A DNA stretch of 64,000 nucleotides from Streptomyces sp. NBC_00390 (GTDB lineage Bacteria > Actinomycetota > Actinomycetes > Streptomycetales > Streptomycetaceae), in contig NZ_CP107945.1 of assembly GCF_036057275.1 (NCBI RefSeq), positions 6,076,001 through 6,140,000 of the forward strand, read 5' to 3'. This document shows, piece by piece, positions 27,546 to 35,916 of this stretch. The position numbers and the translations under genes are program-made. Positions within the stretch are counted from its first letter, which is position 1. The number at the start of each line of letters is the position of its first letter. The notes under the pieces are model-generated. The model did not search any database. It was not told where the DNA came from and saw only the letters and a program-made list of their open reading frames with translations.

Positions 27546-28613
27546 TTACAGGTCGATCACCAGCCGCCCGCCCCGGCAGCGGGAGACGCAGATCAGCATC
27601 GAGTCGTCGCGCTCCCCGTCCGTCAGGAGCTCGTCGCGGTGGTCGATCTCACCTTCCAGGACGCGCTGTTGGCAGGTGCCGCAGAAGCCCTGCTCGCAGG
27701 AGTACGGGACGTCCGGGAGCTCGGCACGGACGGCCGAGAGCACCGACCGGCCTGGCGCGACCTGAACCATCCTGCCGCTGCGGCGCAGTTCGACCTCGAA
27801 CGGCACGTCGTCGCCGGGCCCGGCCGCCCCGGGGGCGAAACGCTCGAGATGCAGGGTGCAGGAGGCCGGCAGCAGCGCGGCGACCGCGTCCATCAGCGGG
27901 TCGGGTCCGCAGCAGTGGACCGCCGTGCCCGGGGCCGTACCGGCCAGAAAGGCGGCGAGGTCCGGCAGGCCCGACTCGTCCTCGGGGACCACCAGCACCC
28001 GGTCGCCGTCCGCGCCCAGCTTCGCCAGCTCGTCCACGTACGGCATCGAGGCGCGCGAGCGGCCGCCGTACAGCAGCCGCCAGTTGGCGCCGGCGGCCGC
28101 GAGTGCCCGCACCATCGGCAGGATCGGAGTGATCCCGATGCCGCCCGCGACGAACACGTACGCCTTGGAATCGGCGAGCGGGAACCGGTTGCGCGGGCCG
28201 CGGATCTCGATGTCCACGCCTTCCTGGAGCTGTTCGTGCACCTCGCGGGAGCCGCCGCGGCCGTCCTCGATCAGGCGTGCGGCGATCGTGTACGTCCCCG
28301 GCTCGGACGGGTCGCCGCACAGCGAGTACGGGCGGACCAGCCCCGAGGGCAGCACCACGTCGATGTGCGCGCCCGGCTGCCACGCGGGCAGCCCGGCGGC
28401 CTCCAGCCTGAGCTGGACGACGCCTTCGGCGGGTTCGGTGCGCTCGGTGACCAGCGCACGGAATGCGGCGTTGCGCCTCGGTGCCCGGCCGGAGACGGGT
28501 GTCGGGAGTGCCGGCAGCGGCCACAGCGGGGAGCGCCGGACACGGCGGCGCAGCGCGCGCCTGGTGAGCAGGGCGGCGCCGGCGACCAGGACGGCGGTAC
28601 GCAGCCGGGGCAC
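27546..28613 (-). CDS. PDR-type ferredoxin reductase with N-terminal membrane anchor
   Basis: 355 residues. An N-terminal hydrophobic segment (about 6-18) anchors the protein. Then come a flavin-binding barrel (RPYSLCGDP near 105), an NAD domain (VAGGIGITPILPM near 165) and a C-terminal plant-type [2Fe-2S] ferredoxin with CEQGFCGTC near residue 307. It is a one-protein NADH-to-iron-sulfur relay, as in vanillate demethylase or phthalate dioxygenase reductase. A GTG start with GGAGG 8 nt ahead follows the upstream gene by one base, so it serves that metalloenzyme. Confidence 0.9.
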   Translation of the reverse strand: MPRLRTAVLVAGAALLTRRALRRRVRRSPLWPLPALPTPVSGRAPRRNAAFRALVTERTEPAEGVVQLRLEAAGLPAWQPGAHIDVVLPSGLVRPYSLCGDPSEPGTYTIAARLIEDGRGGSREVHEQLQEGVDIEIRGPRNRFPLADSKAYVFVAGGIGITPILPMVRALAAAGANWRLLYGGRSRASMPYVDELAKLGADGDRVLVVPEDESGLPDLAAFLAGTAPGTAVHCCGPDPLMDAVAALLPASCTLHLERFAPGAAGPGDDVPFEVELRRSGRMVQVAPGRSVLSAVRAELPDVPYSCEQGFCGTCQQRVLEGEIDHRDELLTDGERDDSMLICVSRCRGGRLVIDL

Positions 28614-28614
28614 G

Positions 28615-29499
28615 TCAGCGGCCTCCGTTCGCGCCGGGTGAGGAGGCCAGATAGGCCACCGCCTGGGCCGTACTGCCCTCCTGGGAAGGGTGGTAGGCGT
28701 GGCTGAGGTACCGGGGGATCGAGCGCAGCATCGCGGGCGTGCTGGGCAGCACGCCGCGGCGGCCCGCGCGGTAGAACTGGCCGACGCTCGCGCGCCCGTC
28801 CCGCAGCGTGGGGTCGTTCTCCATGAAGAAGCGGGCGCCGCGCTGCCAGAGGAAGACCAGTGTGGAGAAGGCGATCGCCCAGGTGCGCACCCGGCGGCGG
28901 TAGCTGCCGTCCACGTGCATGAACAGCTCGAACGCGACCGAGCGGTGCTCGACCTCCTCCGCACCGTGCCAGCGCAGCATGTCCAGCATCACCGGGTCCG
29001 CGCCCCGCCGGTCCAGCTCCTCGGCGCCCAGGATCCAGTCGCCCAGGAACGCGGTGTAGTGCTCGATCGCCGCGATCAGGGCGACGCGCTCCATCAGCCA
29101 CCACGTGCGCGCCCTGCCCGGTGGCAGCGTCCGGTCCCCGAGCAGCTTCTCGAACAGCCAGTCCACCTGCGCCGTGTACGGCTCCGGGTCCAGACCGAGC
29201 TCCCGAAGGTGCGGCAGCACGTCGTCGTGGGCCTGGGAGTGCACGGCCTCCTGCCCGATGAACCCGATGACGTCCTCGCGCAGCCGATCGTCCTTGATGT
29301 AGGGCAGCACCTGCTTGTAGACATGGACGAACCATCGCTCGCCCGCCGGGAGCAGTAGGTGAAGCACATTCATCGTGTGTGTCGCGAAGGGCTCTCCGGG
29401 TACCCAGTGCAACGGTGTGTCCGACCACTCGAAGGCGACCTTGCGTGCCTTGAGCGGTATCCGCTCGGTCGCGACCGGACGTGGCTGGGTATTAGACAT
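28615..29499 (-). CDS. PF10118 metal-dependent enzyme (putative diiron oxygenase)
   Basis: 294 residues of the family annotated as predicted metal-dependent hydrolase (PF10118). Carboxylate/His motifs in order are GFIGQEAVHSQAHD (about 78-91), IEHYTAFLGD (about 145-154) and HGAEEVEHRSVAFE (about 180-193): an E-x3-H and EExxEH pattern resembling a diiron site. A hydrophobic helix near 205-220 suggests membrane association. The ferredoxin reductase starts one base after its stop. Role: probably an oxygenase, desaturase or decarboxylase with its own electron supply (inference). The start MSNTQPR lies inside a small palindrome. Confidence 0.8.
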   Translation of the reverse strand: MSNTQPRPVATERIPLKARKVAFEWSDTPLHWVPGEPFATHTMNVLHLLLPAGERWFVHVYKQVLPYIKDDRLREDVIGFIGQEAVHSQAHDDVLPHLRELGLDPEPYTAQVDWLFEKLLGDRTLPPGRARTWWLMERVALIAAIEHYTAFLGDWILGAEELDRRGADPVMLDMLRWHGAEEVEHRSVAFELFMHVDGSYRRRVRTWAIAFSTLVFLWQRGARFFMENDPTLRDGRASVGQFYRAGRRGVLPSTPAMLRSIPRYLSHAYHPSQEGSTAQAVAYLASSPGANGGR

Positions 29500-29510
29500 G
29501 GTGTCAATGT
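29496..29510. promoter_or_regulatory. ACAT-N7-ATGT palindrome over the start of the metalloenzyme gene
   Basis: A short inverted repeat overlapping the start codon, in an AT-rich patch. It is a plausible operator for the TetR-type protein encoded at the end of the same operon. Short arms make this tentative. Confidence 0.35.
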
Positions 29511-29597
29511 ACTGAGGGGTAAGGCCCGGGGCCAGAGGTGTGCGGCAGGTTCCGCCCTCCGTCCGTCCCCGGCAATGGCGAAGCCGCGGGCGCGGGT

Positions 29598-31559
29598 TCA
29601 GCCGAGGGCGCCGACCCGGCTCCCGTCCGGGAGGCGGCCGCTGAGCTCCGCCCGTGCTCCCGCCTTCGCACGCACCGCCAGCACCCGGCCCGCCGTCTCG
29701 CCCTCGAGCCCGCCCGAGACGGCCAGCGAGGCGAACTGTGCGCTGCCCGCCGCCAGCACGTACCACTGTCCGGCCTGCGACTTCCACAGCACCCCGGCCA
29801 GCACCCGCGGCTCGCGCACTCCGCAGGACGGCGAGTCCTCGGCGCGGGCCGCGACGGCGCCGGGTGCGCCGGGCCGTGCGGCGGGCGCCTGGAACTGGGT
29901 CATGACCCGGCTGCCCATGCCCCGCCAGGTCTCCGCGCGTGTGCACAGCCACGCCGCGGTGCCGTTCGCCTCCGGCAGCGACTGCTGGGCATACTGCCAG
30001 GAGTTCACGTCGCGCACCCCGTGGGCCCGCATGCCGGGCAGCAGACAGGCCGTACGTGCCCAGGAGGCGCGGGCCGCGGCGCCGGAGATGTCCTTCGGCG
30101 CGGCCGGCGGGCCGTAGGTGAGCCGGGCCGGGGTCAGTTCGCCGAGGTCCGTCAGCGTCCGGGCCGCGCTCCCGTCGTCGACCTCGAGCGCGTCCCAGCC
30201 CAGGCAGCCGCGGGCCTGGGCCGGGCTCGGCATCGGGGCCGTGACCCCGTCGGCGTCGCGGTCGAGCGGGCGGGCGGCGCCTGCCGGGTCGAGCAGGTCG
30301 CGTACGGCGGCCCGGCGCACCCATGGAGCGGTGACATAGCGGACATTGCCGTCGGTGCGGCCGGCCACCAGCGCGCTCGCGGACGCCGTGTCCGCGCCGT
30401 CCGTGCGTGCGAAGTCGAGCGCCGCGCCGCCCCTGTCGGCGCCCGCCGCCTCCGCGTACCGGGCCACCCGCAGCCCGTCGTACAGCAGCACCACCCGCGC
30501 CTGGTCCACCTCGCCCGCGAACAGCAGCTGCGGCGGACCCATGGGCGGCCCGGACTGGGTGCCGGGGGTGGCGGAGACCTGGACGCCGGCGCCGGGCCTC
30601 GCCCAGACCGCGAGGGCGCGGCGCAGCAGCGCGCGGTCGCCGGTGAGCGAGCCGCGGGCCGGCCAGACCGAGAAGTCGCGGCGGGCCGAGGCCTGCCACG
30701 CCGTGGCGGGGACCCGGGCCAGCTGCCCGGGGTCCAGCGCAGCCTCGGCCGCGGGGTTGCGTGCGTACGGCGGGGCGGCCGCGCCGTCCCGGCCCCAGCC
30801 GCCGCCCGGCAGACCGAGCAGCGCCCCGCACACCGCGAGCGCCAGGGCCGCCACCACGCCCGCCTTGGCGTGCTGGCGGCGGCGCATCAGATCCGTGGGC
30901 CGCACCTGGAGCGAGCAGACGTCGAACTCGGACGAGGTGAGCAGCGCCCGGGAACGGCCCCCGTCCGGGAGCCCGTCCGCGTCCGCCAGCGCCGCCGGTA
31001 CGTCGTCGACCCCGGCGGCCGCCAGCACCTCCCGTACCTCGTCGTCGGCCAGCCCCTCCAGCACGCGCAGCACGAAAGCGGCCCGTGCGGGGCCGGAGAG
31101 CGCGGAGAGCCGCTGGTCCAGGGCGAGTTCGTCCGCGCCTCCGGACCGGGGGAAGACCCGCAGGCCCCACACGTGCGGCAGCAGCGGCGGGAGCTGGGCG
31201 CGCCGGGGCCTCGCGAGGCGCCGCAGCGGCAGTCCGGCCTCCAGCGCCTGGCGCAGCACCCGGCTCCGTACGAACGCGTAGCCGGGCCCGGCGGCGGTGC
31301 CCGTGGCGCCGCGCGGACGCGGGACGGCCGCCGGCCCGGCGGCCGCACGGCCGCGCGGCAGCGAGCGCTGGGCGATGGCGTGCGCGGTCAGCACCCGCCG
31401 GTTGCGGCCGAGCGACGGCGGCAGCACGAGGTAGGCGATCCGTACGAGCCGGGGGTAGTGCTCGATCAGCGCCGCCTCGGCCTGTTCGACCTCGACGGGG
31501 CCGGGGGCGGGTGGGGCCGCGGACGGGGCAGGGGTGTTGAGGACATCCTGTGGGCGCAC
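29598..31559 (-). CDS. Membrane protein with sigma-factor-like N-terminal region
   Basis: 653 residues. Residues about 20-210 read like a decayed ECF-sigma or sigma-associated module: EQAEAALIEHYPRLVRIAYLVLP followed further on by LSGPARAAFVLRVLEGLADDEVREVLAA, which resembles region 4. One transmembrane helix lies near 233-250. The remaining 400 residues form an extracytoplasmic domain with four cysteines. This layout is conserved in Streptomyces without a known function. It could be a one-protein envelope sensor. The start is ATG at 31559. Confidence 0.75.
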   Translation of the reverse strand: MRPQDVLNTPAPSAAPPAPGPVEVEQAEAALIEHYPRLVRIAYLVLPPSLGRNRRVLTAHAIAQRSLPRGRAAAGPAAVPRPRGATGTAAGPGYAFVRSRVLRQALEAGLPLRRLARPRRAQLPPLLPHVWGLRVFPRSGGADELALDQRLSALSGPARAAFVLRVLEGLADDEVREVLAAAGVDDVPAALADADGLPDGGRSRALLTSSEFDVCSLQVRPTDLMRRRQHAKAGVVAALALAVCGALLGLPGGGWGRDGAAAPPYARNPAAEAALDPGQLARVPATAWQASARRDFSVWPARGSLTGDRALLRRALAVWARPGAGVQVSATPGTQSGPPMGPPQLLFAGEVDQARVVLLYDGLRVARYAEAAGADRGGAALDFARTDGADTASASALVAGRTDGNVRYVTAPWVRRAAVRDLLDPAGAARPLDRDADGVTAPMPSPAQARGCLGWDALEVDDGSAARTLTDLGELTPARLTYGPPAAPKDISGAAARASWARTACLLPGMRAHGVRDVNSWQYAQQSLPEANGTAAWLCTRAETWRGMGSRVMTQFQAPAARPGAPGAVAARAEDSPSCGVREPRVLAGVLWKSQAGQWYVLAAGSAQFASLAVSGGLEGETAGRVLAVRAKAGARAELSGRLPDGSRVGALG

Positions 31560-31776
31560 GTTCAGCAGAACGAGCGAATCGCCCTGCGGTCACCAAGTGG
31601 TCTTCCACGGACCGTGGTTGGCACCGCGCACGTGCGGTCCGCGCCCGGCGTTCCGCCCGCCGGCAGCCACCGTCCCGGCCCGGCACGCGCTGATCACGGG
31701 GCCGCTGCACCGATGGCTGCGCTCGGGGGCCGCCGTGCCTGCCGACAGCACCGCCGACGCCCCCGGCGCACGTTCA

Positions 31777-32583
31777 TCAGGGCGCCGCTGCGCCGATGAG
31801 GCGTGCGCGGATACGCGCCATCGCCTGCGCCGGGACGCCCAGTCCCTCGCGCACGTACTTCTCCATGGAGCCGTAGCGCGCATCGACCTCGTCCAGCGCC
31901 GCGGCCAGATAGTCCGGGACCACTCCGACGATCGACAGTGCGGTGTCCGGGTCCCCGCCCTGTGCGGTGAAGCCCTCCACCATCGGCGCGAAGGCCTGCC
32001 GGACCGCCCTGTTGACCGACAGATACTCCGCCTCGACCGTCTCCGGCGTCGCGCCGAGCAGGGTGAGCACGATCGTCGCGGCCCAGCCCGTACGGTCCTT
32101 GCCCGCCGTGCAGTGGAACAGCAGCGGCCCGACGTCGGGCTCGGCGAGTTCGTTGAGGAACGCCCGGTAGGCGGCCCGCGCCGAGTCCGCGGTGACGAAG
32201 GAGCGGTAGATGTCGCTGAACAGCGTGCGCGCCCGGCCGCCGCCCAGCTCCTGCTCGGTGGCGGCCGGATCGCCCAGCAGCTGCCGCAGCCGGGCGGCCG
32301 GCGGCATGCGGCCCGACGTCACCTGGTCGGCCAGCACATCCGCGAGGAGCAGCCGCCCGCCCTCCGGGATCCGGTCCGGGCGGGCGCTGCGCTCCTCCCG
32401 GGTGCGGAAGTCGACGACCGTACGCACCCCGAGTGCGGCGACGGCCGGGTCGGCCACGGTGTCCAGGCGGTCGAGCTGCCCGGAGCGGAAGAGCAGCCCG
32501 TGGCGTACGGACCCGCCGTCGGCCAGGGGCGTGCCGCCGAGGTCCCTGAGATTGGCGACGGTGGTGGCGGGGATCGCGTTCAT
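31777..32583 (-). CDS. Tyrosine-protein phosphatase (Y_phosphatase3 family)
   Basis: 268 residues of the PTP-like family that includes MptpB of Mycobacterium tuberculosis. The P-loop HCTAGKDRTG near residue 150 has the catalytic Cys and Arg, and the N-terminus NLRDLGG is typical. These enzymes dephosphorylate phosphotyrosine, phosphoserine or phosphoinositides. The gene is single, with an AT-rich likely promoter upstream near 32635-32660. It ends with GAAAP. Confidence 0.92.
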   Translation of the reverse strand: MNAIPATTVANLRDLGGTPLADGGSVRHGLLFRSGQLDRLDTVADPAVAALGVRTVVDFRTREERSARPDRIPEGGRLLLADVLADQVTSGRMPPAARLRQLLGDPAATEQELGGGRARTLFSDIYRSFVTADSARAAYRAFLNELAEPDVGPLLFHCTAGKDRTGWAATIVLTLLGATPETVEAEYLSVNRAVRQAFAPMVEGFTAQGGDPDTALSIVGVVPDYLAAALDEVDARYGSMEKYVREGLGVPAQAMARIRARLIGAAAP

Positions 32584-32822
32584 GGCGCGGCGGCTCCCTG
32601 ACGGCTCGGACTGCCTGTGGGGTCACATGGAGTGATATCTAAGCAATTCTCCGGTTGTGTCCTGTCTTGTAGGCCACGGTAGCCGACGACCGCGGCACCG
32701 GCCGTGACCGACCACCGGGCCGCAGCTCCCTGCGCGTTGCGGGGTGTGACCGCCGGTGTGCGGAGCGCGCGATACCCGGGGTTCTGTCGCGCGAAGCGGG
32801 GGAGGGAGGGCACCATGGCCGG

Positions 32823-33314
32823 ATGCGGACGAGTACGGGAATCAGCACGTGGCAGGCGGCGCGGACAGGACTGGCGGTTGTGGTCCTGGCCCTGACGGCG
32901 GCCTGCAGTTCGGGTGGCGACAAGGACGGGCAGGGCGCGGACGGCAAGGAACCGAAGACGGCGACGGGCACGCTGGAGCAGCTGGCCGAACAGGCCACGT
33001 GCAAGCCGAACATACAGACGGACGCTGCCGAGCTGCGGCAGGCGAACTGCAAGACGGCCGACGGCGCGTACATCCTGACGACCTTCTCCACCGACCGCGG
33101 CCAGCGCGAGTGGATCAACGAGGCCAACGACTACGGCGGCGTGTATCTCGTCGGCCGCAAGTGGGTCGCCTCCGGGGACAAGAAGGCGATCACGGCTCTG
33201 CGTGGCCGGCTGGGCGGCACGGTGGAGACCGGCACCCAGCATCAGTCCGGCGGCCATGACGGCAGCGGTGGCACCGGTGAGGGCCACGAAGGGCACGAGG
33301 GGCACAAGGGCTGA
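32823..33314 (+). CDS. Secreted lipoprotein, His/Gly-rich C-terminus
   Basis: 163 residues with a signal peptide and lipobox LTAAC (Cys28). The mature part has two conserved-looking cysteines (TCKPN and NCKTADG) and ends with a His/Gly/Glu-rich tail (GHEGHEGHKG) that could bind metal. GGAGGGAGGG precedes the start. An ATG seven bases upstream is out of frame. Function unknown; it is attached to the outer face of the membrane. Confidence 0.85.
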   Translation: MRTSTGISTWQAARTGLAVVVLALTAACSSGGDKDGQGADGKEPKTATGTLEQLAEQATCKPNIQTDAAELRQANCKTADGAYILTTFSTDRGQREWINEANDYGGVYLVGRKWVASGDKKAITALRGRLGGTVETGTQHQSGGHDGSGGTGEGHEGHEGHKG

Positions 33315-33328
33315 ACGGACAAGTCCAC

Positions 33329-33363
33329 GGGAGAGGGCCGGGGTTCGGGACCGGCCCTCTCCC
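33329..33363 (+). terminator. Hairpin after the lipoprotein gene
   Basis: Perfect 13-bp stem (33329-33341 with 33351-33363) and 9-nt loop, beginning 15 bases after the stop codon. Confidence 0.85.
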
Positions 33364-33406
33364 GCGTCCGGCAAGTTCCAGGCGGGCAGTCACGGCCGTA
33401 CAGCCG

Positions 33407-33445
33407 CGATCGGGCCGGCCCGCTTCCTTCGGGCCGACCCGATCG
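33407..33445 (-). terminator. Hairpin downstream of the DUF1996 gene
   Basis: A 16-bp stem with one mismatch and a 7-nt loop, 109 bases past the DUF1996 stop on the minus strand. Together with the hairpin at 33329 it separates two convergent genes. Confidence 0.65.
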
Positions 33446-33553
33446 CTCCGGTCGTTTGCGCTCTTCGCTTGGTTTGTCCCGTTGTGCTGAATGGTTCTGA
33501 CTGCTGATGACTGACTGGCGTGTCCTGCTATGTCGTCTCCGGCGACAGCGGGA

Positions 33554-35095
33554 CTAGCGGCACCTTTGGCCGGTGTTGATGCAGTTCACCACCTTCCCCA
33601 TGAGGTTGTCGTCGAAGACGTTGATGAAGTCGCCGTGGTCGGTGACCGGCTTGTGCAGCTGCTCGGGGAAGGAGTCGACCGCGAAGACCGAGGTGTTCTC
33701 GCCGTCGAAGACCGGCGGCGGCACGTCGTAGACGATCCGCTGCACCAGCTGCGGGATGGCCTGGAAGCCGTTCGGGCAGTTGCCGTTCTGGTCGGCGAAG
33801 GCCACGTGCGTGCGGTGGTTGGCACTGTCGATGTTCTGACCGTCCCAGCAGCTCTGGAACTTGAAGCTACGGACCACCTGGCTGCCCTCGGGGCAGATCG
33901 GGTACTTGTCCTTCAGCTGGCGGTTCTCGAATCCGGTGCAGCTCCAGGAGGCATTGGCATTCGCGTTCCCGTTGACGAAGGCCTTGGCGTCACCGGTGAT
34001 GATCCGCAGGAAGCGGGGCATCGCGGTGACCTTGCCGACCGGGCTTCCCACGAAGTTCAGCGTGACCTGGGAAGGCGTCTGGATCTCGCCGACGTTCTGG
34101 TCCTTGCCGCCGCCGTCCGCCTCCGCGTCGTTCTCGTTCTGGCCGTTCTGCAGACGCAGCACGGGCCAGTAGTACGTCGACTTGTCCCCCTGGTTGTTGC
34201 AGGTGGTCTGGCCGCCTGCCAGGTCGTCGTCGCTCGCGAACGCGTCATTGGCCTGGTTGCCGACATAGTCGTGCATGTGGTGCGCGCCGTTGCTGACGCC
34301 CGGGGCGACGATCACATTGTCAGGGTTGAACTTGCCGTTCGCGTTGACACCGCACTTCGTGGAGAAGGTGCCGCGGGAGGCGTTACGAAGCTTGCGGGGG
34401 TTCTGGACATTCGGCTGCACCGACTCGATGTCGACGAAGTCGCCGGCCTCGGGGCCGTTGCCCGCCTGGCCCTGACCCTGGTCCTGGCCGTCACCCTGGT
34501 CCTGGCCCTGGTCCTGGCCGTCACCCTGGTCCTGGTCCTGGCCCTGGTCCTGGCCGTCACCCTGGTCCTGACCTTGATCCTGGCCGTCACCCTGGTCCTG
34601 GTCCTGGCCGTTGTCGTTCTCGTCGGCGCGCAGCGTGCACGGTGCCATGGACTCAAGGCCCTGCGGGCGCTCGGCGCCGCGGTCGATCATCGCGACGATC
34701 CGCTGGATGATCACCAGCCGCTCGTTCTTCAGCGGCGTCAGAAGCTGGTTCTGGGCGAAGGAGCGATCGCTCTGGACACGCTCCTTGTTGTCGGCGAACC
34801 GCTGGTACGCCGTGGTGATCTGGGTGTCCAGCGTGGCCAGTTCACGGTCGACCGACTGCCGTTCCTGCTGGGGAACCTGCGGAATCGCATTGCCGACATC
34901 GGGGCAGTCGATCGTGGACACCGACTGTGCCGTGTTCTTGACCTGGTTGTCGCTGGGGCTGCGGCCGTACCAGCCTTCGCCGGCTGAGGCGTAGAAATTG
35001 GCGGCTATCAGACCACCCCCGCCCAGAATCAGGGCAGCCGAAGCGGCGATCGCCCGGTTGGCCAGCGTTGAGCGTTTTCTCGAATTGCGTCCCAT
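33554..35095 (-). CDS. Secreted DUF1996 protein with Asp/Gln/Gly repeat
   Basis: 513 residues. An N-terminal signal or anchor (about 15-35) is followed by a helical region, a low-complexity linker of DQGQDQGDG units at about residues 162-209, then a DUF1996 domain with HHMHDYVGNQAND, TYYWPVLRL, CPEGSQVVRSFKFQSCWDG and HRTHVAFA. DUF1996 is a secreted domain common in fungi and actinomycetes. Its histidines suggest a hydrolase or metal binding, but no activity is established. GGAG lies 6 nt before the ATG at 35095. Confidence 0.88.
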   Translation of the reverse strand: MGRNSRKRSTLANRAIAASAALILGGGGLIAANFYASAGEGWYGRSPSDNQVKNTAQSVSTIDCPDVGNAIPQVPQQERQSVDRELATLDTQITTAYQRFADNKERVQSDRSFAQNQLLTPLKNERLVIIQRIVAMIDRGAERPQGLESMAPCTLRADENDNGQDQDQGDGQDQGQDQGDGQDQGQDQDQGDGQDQGQDQGDGQDQGQGQAGNGPEAGDFVDIESVQPNVQNPRKLRNASRGTFSTKCGVNANGKFNPDNVIVAPGVSNGAHHMHDYVGNQANDAFASDDDLAGGQTTCNNQGDKSTYYWPVLRLQNGQNENDAEADGGGKDQNVGEIQTPSQVTLNFVGSPVGKVTAMPRFLRIITGDAKAFVNGNANANASWSCTGFENRQLKDKYPICPEGSQVVRSFKFQSCWDGQNIDSANHRTHVAFADQNGNCPNGFQAIPQLVQRIVYDVPPPVFDGENTSVFAVDSFPEQLHKPVTDHGDFINVFDDNLMGKVVNCINTGQRCR

Positions 35096-35253
35096 GGAAC
35101 TCCAATCCCGGGGGAGGGAAGTAGCGCGTCGTTCCATACGGGCCGGGTGTGGGCCGTGTTCAGTCGTGCAGCGAAATCGTAGAAATCTCCAGCGCCAAAA
35201 GGTGCATCCTGCCGGTTACCGTGAGTTCGGTCTGTGGTGCCGTTGGCGTACCG

Positions 35254-35916
35254 TCAGTCACCCGCCGTACGGCCGTGGTCGAGATACGCCAGCACGGCCA
35301 GCACCCTGCGGTTGTCGTCGTCCGACACCGGAAGGTCCAGCTTCCCGAAGATGTTCGACGTGTGCTTGGCCACCGCACGCTCCGTGACCACCAGTTGGGT
35401 CGCGATCGCCGCGTTCGAACGGCCCTGGGCCACCAGCTCCATGACCTCCAGCTCGCGCGGGGTCAGCCCGGCCATCGGCGTGTCCTTCGAACGCCGCGAC
35501 AGCAGCTGGGAGATCACCTGCGGATCCATCGCCGTACCGCCGGCCGCCACCCGCCGTACCGCGTCGACGAACTGCTCGGCGTCGAAGACCCGGTCCTTGA
35601 GCAGATAGCCGACCCCGCCGTTCCCGTCGGCCAGCAACTCCCGTGCGTACAGCTGCTCCACATGCTGCGACAGGACCAGCACCGGCAGCCCCGGCCGTGC
35701 CCGGCGCGCCGCCAGCGCGCACTGCAGCCCCTCGTCCGTGTGCGACGGCGGGAGCCGGACGTCGACGACGGCCACGTCCGGTTCCAACTCGGCGAGCGCC
35801 TTGGTGAGTTCCGGCCCGGTCTCGACGGCGGCCAGGATCTCGAAGCCGAAGGCCTCGAGCAGACGGACCAGGCCGTCCCGCAGCAGGAACAGATCTTCGG
35901 CTAGAACAACACGCAA
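35254..35916 (-). CDS. NarL/LuxR-family response regulator
   Basis: 220 residues. Receiver domain about 1-120 with phosphoacceptor Asp52 (VAVVDVRLPP) and acidic pocket at residues 7-8; LuxR helix-turn-helix about 150-205 (LTPRELEVMELVAQGRSNAAIA). The start is a TTG at 35916 with GGAG 5 nt ahead; no in-frame ATG or GTG exists near the conserved N-terminus. It overlaps the sensor kinase gene by 16 bases, so synthesis is coupled to the kinase. Confidence 0.93.
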   Translation of the reverse strand: MRVVLAEDLFLLRDGLVRLLEAFGFEILAAVETGPELTKALAELEPDVAVVDVRLPPSHTDEGLQCALAARRARPGLPVLVLSQHVEQLYARELLADGNGGVGYLLKDRVFDAEQFVDAVRRVAAGGTAMDPQVISQLLSRRSKDTPMAGLTPRELEVMELVAQGRSNAAIATQLVVTERAVAKHTSNIFGKLDLPVSDDDNRRVLAVLAYLDHGRTAGD

